Of a stretch of 64,000 nucleotides of DNA, positions 49,700 to 58,569 are shown piece by piece; the stretch's first letter is position 1, and each line of letters begins with the position of its first letter. Position numbers and translations under genes: made by a program. Source of the stretch: SCTD01 sp963781675. GTDB lineage: Bacteria > Actinomycetota > Actinomycetes > Mycobacteriales > SCTD01. The stretch is taken from assembly GCA_963781675.1 (NCBI GenBank), contig CAWAGF010000001.1:558001-622000 (forward strand), written 5' to 3'. The notes under the pieces were generated by a model, which did not search any database, had not been told where the DNA came from, and was given only the letters and a program-made list of their open reading frames with translations.

Positions 49700-49895
49700 C
49701 TTGTCCGGAAGTGTCGGAGAACACACCCTTGCAAGGCGTCGGACGGCGCGTCACCCTCGCGTCCTCGGCTCGTTGCAGGGGTCGAGCCGGTGTCGACGAA
49801 GCCACCGGAGCCCCGAGCGTTCGACGGCAGGACCGACCGGTACCCCCGGGCGGCCCCGCCTCAGCCAGTCACCCACGACGGCGAAGGGTCACCAC

Positions 49896-50771
49896 GTGCG
49901 CCTGCTCCGCGAGCGAACCACCTCCCCCCAGGCCAAGGCCGAGGAGACGCCGCTGCTCAGCGTCGTCCCTGCCCTGGTCGAGGACAGCGTCCTGGTCGAG
50001 GAGCTGGCCACCACGGTGGAGGCGGAGGCGCTCGTCGGCACGGCCGACGTGTCCCTGGTCGACGAGATCGCGCAGGCCGAGTGCCTGGTCACCGAGCTGG
50101 ACGCCGAGGTCCACGGCGGTACTCCGGTCCGCGAGCGCTGGCGCAACGCCGACGGCAAGACCGACGACGACCTGGTCATGGAGGCCCGCGGGGGCAGCGA
50201 CGCCGCCCTGTGCGAGCTGCTCAACAAGTACCGCGCCTTCGCCCGCGTGAAGGCCCGCTCGTACTTCCTGGTCGGCGCCGACCGCGAGGACATCGTCCAG
50301 GAGGGGATGATCGGCCTCTACAAGGCGATCCGCGACTTCAACCCCGAGCTGCAGACCTCGTTCCGCGCCTTCGCCGAGCTGTGCGTCACCCGCCAGATCA
50401 TCACCGCGATCAAGACGGCGACCCGCCAGAAGCACGGCCCGCTGAACAACTACGTCTCCTTCTCCCGCCCGGTGAACGGCGACGACGACGGCGAGCGCGT
50501 GCTGTCCGACGTGCTGCCGACCGTCGCCATCAGCGACCCGGCCGACCTGGTCATCTCCGCCGAGCGCATCCGCGCGCTGCAGGCCCACTTCGACGAGGTG
50601 CTGTCGGACCTCGAGACCGAGGTCCTGCGCCTCTACGTCGAGGGCAAGAGCTACCAGGAGATCGCCGAGCGCCTCCAGCGCCACGTGAAGTCGATCGACA
50701 ACGCCCTGCAGCGCATCAAGCGCAAGCTCGAGGGCCACCTGCAGGCGCGCTCCGTCGCCGACGCCGGCTGA
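49896..50771 (+). CDS. sigH: sigma-70 family factor of the SigH (sporulation/RpoS-like) type
   Basis: A 291-residue sigma factor. A non-conserved acidic N-terminal extension (about 1-85) precedes region 2 (DDDLVMEARGGSDAALCELLNKYR, then GADREDIVQEGMIGLYKAIRDF). The following YVSFSRPVNGDDDGERVLSD resembles Bacillus SigH, and region 4 has LSDLETEVLRLYVEGKSYQEIAERL with a helix-turn-helix. GTG 49896 is the first start after a stop-free leader. The position after cysS-rlmB matches the Bacillus sigH neighbourhood. Its regulon here is unknown. Confidence 0.87.
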   Translation: MRLLRERTTSPQAKAEETPLLSVVPALVEDSVLVEELATTVEAEALVGTADVSLVDEIAQAECLVTELDAEVHGGTPVRERWRNADGKTDDDLVMEARGGSDAALCELLNKYRAFARVKARSYFLVGADREDIVQEGMIGLYKAIRDFNPELQTSFRAFAELCVTRQIITAIKTATRQKHGPLNNYVSFSRPVNGDDDGERVLSDVLPTVAISDPADLVISAERIRALQAHFDEVLSDLETEVLRLYVEGKSYQEIAERLQRHVKSIDNALQRIKRKLEGHLQARSVADAG

Positions 50772-50957
50772 GCGGACCTCCTGCACGACCGGCCGCGACG
50801 ACCTAGGATCGGGGGCTGACGAGTCCGGTCCCTGACCCCGCTCCAGGCCTCCGTCCGCGCCGGCCCCCTCCCGGCGTGAGCACCAGGCTCGGACCGGAAG
50901 CGCACTACCATCGACCACGACCAGCTCCTCGTCGCCCTGCTGTCTTCCCCGTACACG

Positions 50958-53858
50958 GTGCTGGTGGGCGCCGCCCGCGACGGGACCATCGACACCTGGT
51001 CTGCCGGCGCCGCCGCGCTGTACGGGTGGACCGCCGACGAGGCGGTCGGGCAGCCGCTGTCCCTGCTCGCCCCGCCCGATCGCGTCCAGGAGCTGGTGGG
51101 GCGCCTGCGCCTGTACGACGGCCGCGCGCTGCCGGCCTTCGAGACGGTGCGCCGGCACCAGGACGGCACCGACGTCCCGGTCGAGGTGCACGTCGTCCCG
51201 GTGCGCGACGCCGCCGGCGAGGTGGTCGGCACCCTCGCGCTGCACCGCGACCTGCGCCGCGCGCGGGAGGCCGAGGACGCGCTCGAGGCCAGCCAGGACG
51301 AGCTGCGCGCCCACTTCGCGGACTCGTCCGTCCCGCAGGCGCGGGTCGCGATGGACGGCCAGGTGCTGGCCGCCAACGCGGCGATGGAGGAGCTGCTCGG
51401 CGTCGGCCCCGGTGAGCTCGCCGGACGTGACGCCCTGATCGGGCATCTCGTGGGCGACCGCGCCGACCTCGTCTCGCGGCTGCGGGACCTCGCTGACGGC
51501 ATCGTGTCGTACGTCCGGGGCGACCGGACGCTGCGGACCGCCGACGGCAGGCTGGTGCCGGTCGTCGTGACCGTGACGGTCGTGCACGGGGCCCGGGGTG
51601 ACCGGTCGCTGGCGGTGTCCGCCGAGGACGTGACCGCCCTGCGCGAGGCCGAGCAGCGGCTGCGCACGCAGGCGGCGCGCTACGAGGCGCTGCTCGAGAC
51701 CATGCCGGTCGTCGTCTTCGTCTACGACCGCACGGGCGTGTGCACCAGCTCCCGCGGGTCGGCCCTGGCCCACTTCGGGCTGGAGCAGGACGAGTCCGTC
51801 GGGCAGTGCCTGCTCGACCTGTACGCCGACCACCCGCACGTCGTCGCCGCGATCAGGCAGACCCTGACGGGACGCCCGAGCCGCTCGTCGATGGACGCGG
51901 GCGGCCGCGTGTGGGAGGCGCACTACCGGCCGCTGCTCGGCGTCGACGGCCGGGTCGAGGGCGGCATCGGCATCGCGGTCGACGTCACCGCGCAGGCGGT
52001 GGCCGAGCGCGAGGTGGCCGCGAACGAGGCCCGGCTCGCAGCCCTGCTGCGGCACGCCTCCGACGTCGCCCTGGTCGTCGACCTGAGCGGCCGGATCGTC
52101 TACGCGAGCGCCTCGGCCGGCTCCCAGCTCGGCTACGCGGAGGCGGACCTGTTCTGGACGCAGGCGGCGTCGTACAACCACCCGGACGACCGGAACGTCG
52201 TCGCCGCGGCCTGGCGCAGCGTGCTGAGGGACGCGGGCGCCACCGTGCGCGTCGAGTGCCGGGTGCGGCACGCCGACGGCAGCTGGCGCTGGGCCGACCA
52301 CGTCCTGACCAACCTGGTCGCCGACCCGGCCGTGGGCGGCGTCGTCATGAACATCCGGGAGTCGACCGGGCGACGGCGCGCTGAGGAGGAGCTGCGGCAG
52401 CTCGCCGTGCGGGACGCGCTGACCGGCCTGCCGAACCGCGCGCTGCTGCTGGACCGCGTCGACCGGGCGCTGGCCTCCGGACGGCGCACCGGCGCGGCCA
52501 CCGGTCTGGTGCTGCTCGACGTCGTCGGCATGAGCAGCGTCAACGAGCGGCTCGGCCACGCGGGTGGCGACGCGCTGCTCAAGGAGGTCGCGGCCCGGCT
52601 GCAGGCCGTGCTGCGTCCGACCGACGCGCTGGCCCGGGTGGGCGGAGACGCGTTCGCCGTGCTGGCGGAGGACGTGGCCTCGGAGGAGGACCTGCGTGCG
52701 CGGGCGTCGGCGATCTCGGCGGCGGCCGAGGAGCCGTTCGAGGTCGACGGCCAGGTCCTGCGGGTCGGCCTCCAGCTCGGCACCGCGCTGAGCCCGTCGG
52801 TCGACGCCGGCGCCCTGCTGGCCGCCGCCGAGCGCGCCGCGGCGTCCCGGCGCGCCTCACACGTCGTCGTCGCCTCGCCGCTGCACGACGCCGGCGCGGA
52901 GGACCTGCGGCGGGCGCTGCGCGAGCACGAGCTCGTCCTGCACTTCCAGCCCGTCGTCGACCTGCGCACGGGCACGGCCACCGGCGTCGAGGCGCTGGTG
53001 CGCTGGCAGCACCCGGAGCGGGGGCTGCTGCTGCCCGGGGACTTCGTGCCGCTGGCCGAGCGCAGCGGCCTCGTCGTCGACCTGGGCGCGTGGGCAGTCC
53101 GCCGGGTCGTCGCCCAGCTGGCGGCGTGGGCCGACCGGGACCTCGCCATCGGTCTGAACCTGTCGCCGAAGCAGCTGGTCGTCGACGGCTTCCCCGACCT
53201 GCTGCGCGGTGTGCTGCAGGAGCACGGCGTGCGCCCCGACCGGCTGGTGCTCGAGGTGACCGAGAGCGCGCTCATGGACGACGTGCGCGCCGGCACCGCG
53301 CTCGAGGCGCTGCACGCGATCGGCGTGAACCTCGCGCTGGACGACTTCGGGACGGGCTACTCCTCGCTGACCTACCTCAAGCGCTTCCCGGTCGGCGCCA
53401 TCAAGGTCGACCGCTCCTTCGTCGCCGGGCTCGGGGTCGACGCCGACGACGAGGCGATCGTCTCGTCCGTCGTCAGCCTGGCCCGCACCATCGGCAAGGT
53501 GGTCATCGCGGAGGGCGTGGCGACCGCCGCGCAGCTCGACGTGCTGCGCGGGCTCGACGTCGACTACGGCCAGGGCTTCCTCTGGTCGGCGCCCCTCCCG
53601 CTCGCCGAGCTCGAGCAGTGGCTGGCCCAGGGGCCGCCCGTCCCCGCGCGGCTCCGCCGTACCCCGCCGGCGCCCGCCTCGGCCGTGGTGACCGACGAGG
53701 GGGACCGCGCCCGGATCCTCGAGCTGCACCACCAGGGAGCGTCGCTGCACACCATGGCGGCTGCCCTCAACGCCGAGGGACGTCGCACGCCGGCGGGCCC
53801 GCGGTGGACCACCAAGACCGTCGCGCGCGTCGTCGCCGCCCTCGTACCGCCCGTCTAG
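50958..53858 (+). CDS. multi-PAS, degenerate GGDEF, EAL protein with recombinase-like tail
   Basis: A 966-residue c-di-GMP-type signalling protein. Four PAS domains span roughly 1-480, the GGDEF domain about 485-640 and EAL about 650-890. The GGDEF site reads GGDAF (562-566), so cyclase activity is unlikely. EAL has VEALVRW, the DDFGTGYSS loop (about 795), KVDRSF and AEGVA, so it should be an active phosphodiesterase. The last 50 residues (ILELHHQGASLHTMAAALNA, then GRRTPAGPRWTTKTVARVV) resemble the Recombinase domain of serine integrases. GTG 50958 is the first start in this frame. Coding-like sequence upstream (D-H-D-Q-L-L-V-A-L-L) suggests the true start is GTG 50876 with one +1 indel between. 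Confidence 0.85.
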   Translation: MLVGAARDGTIDTWSAGAAALYGWTADEAVGQPLSLLAPPDRVQELVGRLRLYDGRALPAFETVRRHQDGTDVPVEVHVVPVRDAAGEVVGTLALHRDLRRAREAEDALEASQDELRAHFADSSVPQARVAMDGQVLAANAAMEELLGVGPGELAGRDALIGHLVGDRADLVSRLRDLADGIVSYVRGDRTLRTADGRLVPVVVTVTVVHGARGDRSLAVSAEDVTALREAEQRLRTQAARYEALLETMPVVVFVYDRTGVCTSSRGSALAHFGLEQDESVGQCLLDLYADHPHVVAAIRQTLTGRPSRSSMDAGGRVWEAHYRPLLGVDGRVEGGIGIAVDVTAQAVAEREVAANEARLAALLRHASDVALVVDLSGRIVYASASAGSQLGYAEADLFWTQAASYNHPDDRNVVAAAWRSVLRDAGATVRVECRVRHADGSWRWADHVLTNLVADPAVGGVVMNIRESTGRRRAEEELRQLAVRDALTGLPNRALLLDRVDRALASGRRTGAATGLVLLDVVGMSSVNERLGHAGGDALLKEVAARLQAVLRPTDALARVGGDAFAVLAEDVASEEDLRARASAISAAAEEPFEVDGQVLRVGLQLGTALSPSVDAGALLAAAERAAASRRASHVVVASPLHDAGAEDLRRALREHELVLHFQPVVDLRTGTATGVEALVRWQHPERGLLLPGDFVPLAERSGLVVDLGAWAVRRVVAQLAAWADRDLAIGLNLSPKQLVVDGFPDLLRGVLQEHGVRPDRLVLEVTESALMDDVRAGTALEALHAIGVNLALDDFGTGYSSLTYLKRFPVGAIKVDRSFVAGLGVDADDEAIVSSVVSLARTIGKVVIAEGVATAAQLDVLRGLDVDYGQGFLWSAPLPLAELEQWLAQGPPVPARLRRTPPAPASAVVTDEGDRARILELHHQGASLHTMAAALNAEGRRTPAGPRWTTKTVARVVAALVPPV

Positions 53859-53872
53859 GCTCGGCCGCACCC

Positions 53873-53947
53873 GCCGGATTAGCTCAGTGGTAGAGCAACC
53901 GCCTTGTAAGCGGTAGGTCGTCGGTTCAACCCCGACATCCGGCTCCA
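53873..53947 (+). tRNA. tRNA-Thr (anticodon TGT)
   Basis: A full cloverleaf reads directly. The acceptor stem is GCCGGAT/ATCCGGC (53873-53879 with 53937-53943), the D stem GCTC/GAGC, the anticodon stem ACCGC/GCGGT with loop CTTGTAA, and the T arm GTCGG-TTCAACC-CCGAC. The discriminator T is at 53944, and CCA is encoded at 53945-53947. The anticodon TGT at 53905-53907 reads ACA threonine codons. It starts 14 bases after the EAL gene. Confidence 0.95.
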
Positions 53948-53984
53948 CACCACCTCTGCCCCGCGGTCATGGAATGGACCGGAG

Positions 53985-54488
53985 CTAGTCGACGGAGGAC
54001 AGCCTGTCGCGGACCTGCTCGCGCGCCGCCAGCAGGAAGTCCGTGGACGTCTTGTCGAACGCGTCGAGTGCCTTTCCCCGTGCGACGGGTTCGAAGTCCG
54101 CGAGCGCGGCGCCGTGGTTCAGCATCAGGGCGGCGTCGTACAGCTTCTCGAGCGGTGCGGTCTGCGGCAGCACGAAGAAGGCCTCGTTGTAGGCCTGGCT
54201 GAAGCGCAGGAAGGCGGCTTCGGCACCGACCTGCTCGGTCCGGTACGCCACCGGGTCCTGAGCGGCGGAGGCGTCGATCATGCGGGCGGCGGCCAGCCGG
54301 AACGTGTCGCTGGTGGTGGCCACCTGCACGAGCGCTGTGCGCTCCTGGGTGTAGGCGAACTGCAGCTGCGTCGACGAGTTGCTCATCGCCTGCGCGGCGA
54401 AGGACGTGCCGCCGCCGATGACGGCGCCGAGCACGCCACCCACGAGGGCGATGACGGCTCCGCGGGAGTCACCAGGCTTGCTCACCAC
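53985..54488 (-). CDS. hypothetical protein with one N-terminal membrane helix
   Basis: A 167-residue protein. A single membrane helix (about residues 9-33, with AVIALVGGVLGAVIGGG) is followed by a helical external or cytoplasmic domain (LQFAYTQERTALVQVATTSD, FRLAAARMIDASAAQDP, LRFSQAYNEAFFVLP). It has somewhat lower GC and more varied codons than its neighbours, so it may be an accessory gene. GTG 54488 or GTG 54485 is the likely start; no strong ribosome-binding site is seen. I recognise no family. It faces the tRNA gene. Confidence 0.55.
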   Translation of the reverse strand: MVSKPGDSRGAVIALVGGVLGAVIGGGTSFAAQAMSNSSTQLQFAYTQERTALVQVATTSDTFRLAAARMIDASAAQDPVAYRTEQVGAEAAFLRFSQAYNEAFFVLPQTAPLEKLYDAALMLNHGAALADFEPVARGKALDAFDKTSTDFLLAAREQVRDRLSSVD

Positions 54489-54661
54489 GCGGAGGCTAGT
54501 GGGTGCACGACCTGACGGCTTCGCCCTCCCGTTCGCCCTGCCGCGCGGCTGCACGGCGGGGCACGCCACGCACCGCCGGCCGCGCGCTGCTCGCGGCGCG
54601 GCAACAGGCCGTGCCTCCGGGGCCGACGTGTCCCCGCGGTCCGCTCGGGTACGGCCCGTCC

Positions 54662-55708
54662 GTGGCAGCGGAGAGCAAGGGCACGGTGGTGCTGGCGCTC
54701 GTCGCCAACCTGACGATCGCGGTGGCCAAGTCGGGGGCAGCGGCGCTGACGCTGTCGAGCGCGATGCTCTCCGAGGCGGCGCACTCGTGGGCCGACACCA
54801 CCAACCAGGTGTTCCTGCTGTTCGCGCTGCGCAAGGCCGTGCAGCCCGCCGATCCGACGCACCCGTTCGGCTACGGCAAGGAGCGCTTCTTCTGGTCGTT
54901 GCTGGCCGCGGTGGGGATCTTCGTGACCGGCGCCCTGTTCTCCGTCTACCAGGGGGTGCACGCGCTGCTGGGCGAGGGAGAGGCCGAGCCGAGCTCCCGC
55001 GAGTTCGTCCTCTCCTACGTCGTCCTCGCCGTGGCTCTCGTTCTGGAGGGAGCCAGCCTGGCCAAGGCCGTCCGGCAGCTGCAGAGCGAGGCGACCGAGC
55101 GCGGCAGGGGCTTCGTCGACCACGTTCGGCGCAGCAACGACCCGACGGTCAAGACGGTCGCGTCGGAGGACAGTGCCGCGGTCATCGGTCTGGTGCTGGC
55201 GGGCGTCGGGCTCGGGCTGCACCAGCTCACCGGGTCGCGCGTCCCGGACGCCGTCGCGTCGATAGCGATCGGCGTCCTCCTGGCCTGGATCGCGTACGCC
55301 CTGGGGCGAGACACCAAGGAGCTGCTCATCGGGGAGTCCGTGGACCCCGAGCTGCGCCTGGACGTGATCTCCGCCCTGCACGGGTACGACGGGGTCGACG
55401 GCGTGCTCGAGGTCCTGACCATGCAGCTGGGTCCGGACGAGGCGCTGCTGGCGGCCAAGCTCGACCTGCACGACGGCATGTCCGCCGGCGACGTGGAGCT
55501 GCTGACGCAGCGCATGGAGCAGGAGCTGCGCGAACGGCACCCGTCGCTGCGGCACCTCTACCTCGCGACCACCCGCGCCGGTACCGGCCAGAGCGAGGTC
55601 GCGGCGGGTCTGCGCCGGCTGGTGGAGGGGGCGGCGGACGGCACGCCCGGAGCGCGGGCGGCAGCCGTCGAGAGCCTCATCGCGGGGTCGTGGCGGAGGC
55701 AGGGCTGA
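54662..55708 (+). CDS. cation diffusion facilitator family metal transporter
   Basis: A 348-residue membrane protein of the CDF family that exports divalent metals (Zn, Fe, Co or Mn) by proton exchange. Six hydrophobic segments are visible. Metal-site residues include SEAAHSWADTTNQ in TM2 and the TM5 region near DSAAVIGLVLAGVGLGL. After RVPDAVASIAIGVLLAWIAY comes a cytoplasmic ferredoxin-like domain with DVELLTQRMEQEL. GTG 54662 is chosen at the start of similarity; the upstream 170 bases show no better start and no gene. The substrate is not determined. Confidence 0.85.
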   Translation: MAAESKGTVVLALVANLTIAVAKSGAAALTLSSAMLSEAAHSWADTTNQVFLLFALRKAVQPADPTHPFGYGKERFFWSLLAAVGIFVTGALFSVYQGVHALLGEGEAEPSSREFVLSYVVLAVALVLEGASLAKAVRQLQSEATERGRGFVDHVRRSNDPTVKTVASEDSAAVIGLVLAGVGLGLHQLTGSRVPDAVASIAIGVLLAWIAYALGRDTKELLIGESVDPELRLDVISALHGYDGVDGVLEVLTMQLGPDEALLAAKLDLHDGMSAGDVELLTQRMEQELRERHPSLRHLYLATTRAGTGQSEVAAGLRRLVEGAADGTPGARAAAVESLIAGSWRRQG

Positions 55709-55740
55709 GCGCACGAAGCGCGACGGACCCAGCCAGCCGG

Positions 55741-56337
55741 TCAGCGACGCGGCAGGCTCTGCCCGTCGGGCAGCGTCCGGCCGCTGAGCAGCGCGACGAG
55801 CCCGCCGCTGTCGCTGCGCACCTCGGCCCCCGCGCCCGTGGTCCAGCCGGTGTCGGTCGCCTCCAGGCGCGAGCCGTCCAGGCGCACCCCGAACCACGTG
55901 CCGTCCGACCCCACGAGCAGGTCGCGCACCGCGTCGACCGCCTCCTGCGGGGCCGCCGCCGGCTGGCCGAGCACGAGGGTCACGTCCAGGCTGTGGATGA
56001 CGGCGTGGCTCAGCGCGCCCGACGATCCACCGCCCGGCGGCTGCCAGGCGTGCAGCGCGGGCGAGCGCAGGGCGGCCAGCAGGTCCTCGCGCGGCAGGTC
56101 CCCGTCGCGCGCGGCCACCGCGTCGGACATGGCCGTGAAGTCGCCGCGCGCCTGCGCCATCTGCTCGCCGAACTGCTCGGGGGTCAGGCGCGCCGGCATC
56201 GTCACGTGCGCCACGACGTGCCGCACCTGCCAGCCGGCGCAGAGCGACGTGGTGTCCCACACCGAGGCGGACGAGCCGGCGAGCAGGTCGGCCAGCCCGG
56301 TGCAGGTGGGGGCCACGAGGGCTTGCAGGTCGGGCAC
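55741..56337 (-). CDS. maleylpyruvate isomerase-like mycothiol-dependent family protein (MDMPI domain)
   Basis: A 198-residue member of the DinB-like MDMPI family, often mycothiol-dependent. The N-terminal helices end in CAGWQVRHVVAHV, with the first metal His, and a second His pair is in LSHAVIHSLDVTLVLG. The C-terminal part (VRLDGSRLEATDTGWTTG) is the usual sterol-carrier-like end. GTG 56337 follows AGGAG by eight bases. The reaction is unknown; many relatives have no proven activity. Confidence 0.8.
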   Translation of the reverse strand: MPDLQALVAPTCTGLADLLAGSSASVWDTTSLCAGWQVRHVVAHVTMPARLTPEQFGEQMAQARGDFTAMSDAVAARDGDLPREDLLAALRSPALHAWQPPGGGSSGALSHAVIHSLDVTLVLGQPAAAPQEAVDAVRDLLVGSDGTWFGVRLDGSRLEATDTGWTTGAGAEVRSDSGGLVALLSGRTLPDGQSLPRR

Positions 56338-56467
56338 GGCGGTCTCCTCGCGAGGCGGTCAGGTGCTGCATGGGACCACGCGGAGGGCCGCGCCGGCGGT
56401 CTACGGTGCGGGCGTGCCGGACCAGGTGCTCGTGTCGCTGGCCGAGCACGCGGGCGTGCGGGTCGGC

Positions 56468-57565
56468 TCAGGCCGTCCGGCCCTCGGGCGCGACGCTCGT
56501 CCCCGGCGGCAGCGCCTCCACCGGCCAGCTGCGGACGTCGCCCGGTGGACGCCGTACGCGGTGCTCTGCGGCGCGCGGCTGCGCGGCGAGCAGGCGCGGG
56601 AGGTCGCTGCGCGCGATCTGCTCGGCCACCGTCCGCTGCGCCGTCTCGAGGACCAGGTGCCGGCGGGCGGTGCTCATGAGGTTGCCGCCCATGACCTGCA
56701 GGTCCTCGGCCACCGGCTGCAGCAGCTCCACCTGCGTGCCGCGCTCGCGCAGCCGGCGGGCCTCCCAGCCGAGGCGCCGGCCGGTGGTGCGGCGCAAGCC
56801 CCCGCGCAGGGCCCCGCGGCCGGCCCGGGCCAGCTCGGCGGGCAGCGAGGACAGCGGGTTCAGGCAGAGCACGAGGTCGAGCTCGGCGCGGGCGACGGCG
56901 TCGAGGTTGGACGGCGACCACGCGCCGCCGTCGACGTAGGTCGCCCCGCCGATGTGGACCGGCCGGTAGATGCCCGGCACGGCGCAGGACGCGGCGACCG
57001 CCTCCGACAGCTGGGCGGGCGGTGCGTCGTCGCGGCCGAAGACGACCCGGCGCCCGGTGCCGAGGTCGGTCGCGACGACCCACAGCGCGGGGTGGTCGGC
57101 CCAGCCGGTCGGCACGACCCGCTGCACGGTCTCGCGCAGCGGGCGCGTCGACATGACGCCGCGCGGCGCGAAGGCGGCGGCCACCGCGCCCGCCCGGTGG
57201 AGGCGTGGGCTGCGCAGGGCGCGCAGGCCGAAGGCGAGGGCGTGCGGACGCAGGTCGGGCACGCCGCGCTTGCGCACGAGGGTGCCGCCGGCGGAGCGGT
57301 CCGCCTCGTCGGTCGGCTGCCCCGTCGCGTCGAGCAGCCCGGGGAAGCTCTCGCCCGCGGAGTGCGCCACCATGAACCACGGCGGTACGCCGCCGGCCAG
57401 CAGCGCGCCGATCATCGACCCGGCCGAGGTGCCGACGACGACGTCCGCGGTCGCGGGGTCCCAGCCGGTGCTCTCGGTCAGCGCGGCCAGCGCCCCGGCG
57501 AGCCAGGCGCCGCCGAGGACGCCGCCGGCACCGAGCACCAGGCCGACGCGGGGGCGGTCGGTCAC
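56468..57565 (-). CDS. patatin-like phospholipase family protein
   Basis: A 365-residue serine acyl hydrolase. The oxyanion loop GAGGVLGGAW (12-21), nucleophile elbow GTSAG (45-49, Ser47) and the DGG catalytic dyad (YVDGGAWSP) are all present. No signal peptide is seen, so it probably acts at the inner membrane on phospholipids or lipid esters. GTG 57565 overlaps the stop of the SDR gene (GTGA). About 130 bases beyond its end, before the MDMPI gene, hold no supported gene. Confidence 0.87.
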   Translation of the reverse strand: MTDRPRVGLVLGAGGVLGGAWLAGALAALTESTGWDPATADVVVGTSAGSMIGALLAGGVPPWFMVAHSAGESFPGLLDATGQPTDEADRSAGGTLVRKRGVPDLRPHALAFGLRALRSPRLHRAGAVAAAFAPRGVMSTRPLRETVQRVVPTGWADHPALWVVATDLGTGRRVVFGRDDAPPAQLSEAVAASCAVPGIYRPVHIGGATYVDGGAWSPSNLDAVARAELDLVLCLNPLSSLPAELARAGRGALRGGLRRTTGRRLGWEARRLRERGTQVELLQPVAEDLQVMGGNLMSTARRHLVLETAQRTVAEQIARSDLPRLLAAQPRAAEHRVRRPPGDVRSWPVEALPPGTSVAPEGRTA

Positions 57566-58560
57566 GAGTCGAGGGTGTCCTGCAGGGCCTCGAGCCCGGT
57601 GTACTGCGGCTCCCAGCCGAGCTCGGTCCTGGCCCGCGTCGTGTCCATGACGGCCGGGTGGCTGAACGCCTCGACCCACTGCAGCGAGCTGGGCAGCAGC
57701 GGCACCTTGGCCGCGGCGCGCGCCGCGGCGTGCACCGGGCCGGCCGGCAGCGGCACGGCGAGGAAGCCGAGCTCGCGGGCGACGTCGACCGCGGACAGCA
57801 CCCCGTCGCCGGCGATGTTGTAGGCGCCGGCCGGGCCGGCGGCCACGACGCACTGCAGCAGCGCGCGGCCCACGTCGTCCTCGTGGATGAACTGCAGCGG
57901 GATGTCGGGCACCGCGGCGGGCAGCGGCACCGGCAGCCGGCGGAACATGCCCTGGAGGTGCTCGTTCAGGAAGGACAGCGGCCCGGGGAAGACGGTCTTG
58001 CCGCCGATGGTGTGCGGGCCGAGCACGACCGGCGGGCGCAGCAGGTAGAGCCCGAGCTCGGGCCGCCTGGTCGCCTCCTCCTGGAGCAGGTGCTCCAGCT
58101 CGGCCTTCTCCTGCGCGTAGAAGAGCTTTTCTGCCGGGCGGACCGGCCAGTCCTCGGTCATGCCGACCGGGTTGTCCTTGTGGAAGCCGTACGCCGCGAT
58201 GGAGGACGCGTACACGAACCGCTCGGCGCCGGCGTCCGCGGCGGCACGGAAGGTGTTGAGCGTGCCCTCGACGTTGATGGCGCGGGTCGTCTCGGCGGTG
58301 CCGCCGACGATGAGGAAGGCCAGGTGGACGACGACGTCGGCGCCCTCGCAGGCCGACCGCAGCGCCTCGGGGTCGCGGACGTCGCCCTGGCGGTACTCCA
58401 TCTTGGTCCAGCCCTCGGCGGCCGGGTCGAACGGCCGGCGGGCGATGCCGATCACCCGCTCCACCCGCGGGTCGGCCTGCAGCAGCGGCACGAGGCCGTG
58501 CCCGAAGGTGCCGGTGGGCCCGGTGACGGCGACGGTCAGTCCAGTGGTCTTCGGTGGCAT
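57562..58560 (-). CDS. extended SDR (NAD-dependent epimerase/dehydratase) family protein
   Basis: A 332-residue Rossmann protein. The nucleotide-binding motif TGPTGTFG is at 13-20, DVRDPEAL follows beta-3, and the catalytic Tyr and Lys are Y148 and K152 (FYAQEKAE) after the Ser of YASSIAAYG. LLRPPVVLGP and FIHEDDVGRAL fit extended SDRs acting on nucleotide sugars or steroid-like substrates. It is coupled to the patatin gene downstream. ATG 58560. Confidence 0.85.
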   Translation of the reverse strand: MPPKTTGLTVAVTGPTGTFGHGLVPLLQADPRVERVIGIARRPFDPAAEGWTKMEYRQGDVRDPEALRSACEGADVVVHLAFLIVGGTAETTRAINVEGTLNTFRAAADAGAERFVYASSIAAYGFHKDNPVGMTEDWPVRPAEKLFYAQEKAELEHLLQEEATRRPELGLYLLRPPVVLGPHTIGGKTVFPGPLSFLNEHLQGMFRRLPVPLPAAVPDIPLQFIHEDDVGRALLQCVVAAGPAGAYNIAGDGVLSAVDVARELGFLAVPLPAGPVHAAARAAAKVPLLPSSLQWVEAFSHPAVMDTTRARTELGWEPQYTGLEALQDTLDS

Positions 58561-58569
58561 GCCCTCCCG

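Noticed and set aside
53873..54488. tRNA-Thr as attachment site of an integrated element
   Set aside because: No integrase, no repeat of the tRNA 3' end and no run of accessory genes follow; the next genes are a hypothetical protein and an ordinary metal transporter.
56415..56530. Plus-strand frame starting VPDQVLVSLAEHAGV between the MDMPI and patatin genes
   Set aside because: The first 20 or so codons look plausible but the frame then runs antisense through the patatin gene with biased composition; no homology is recognised.
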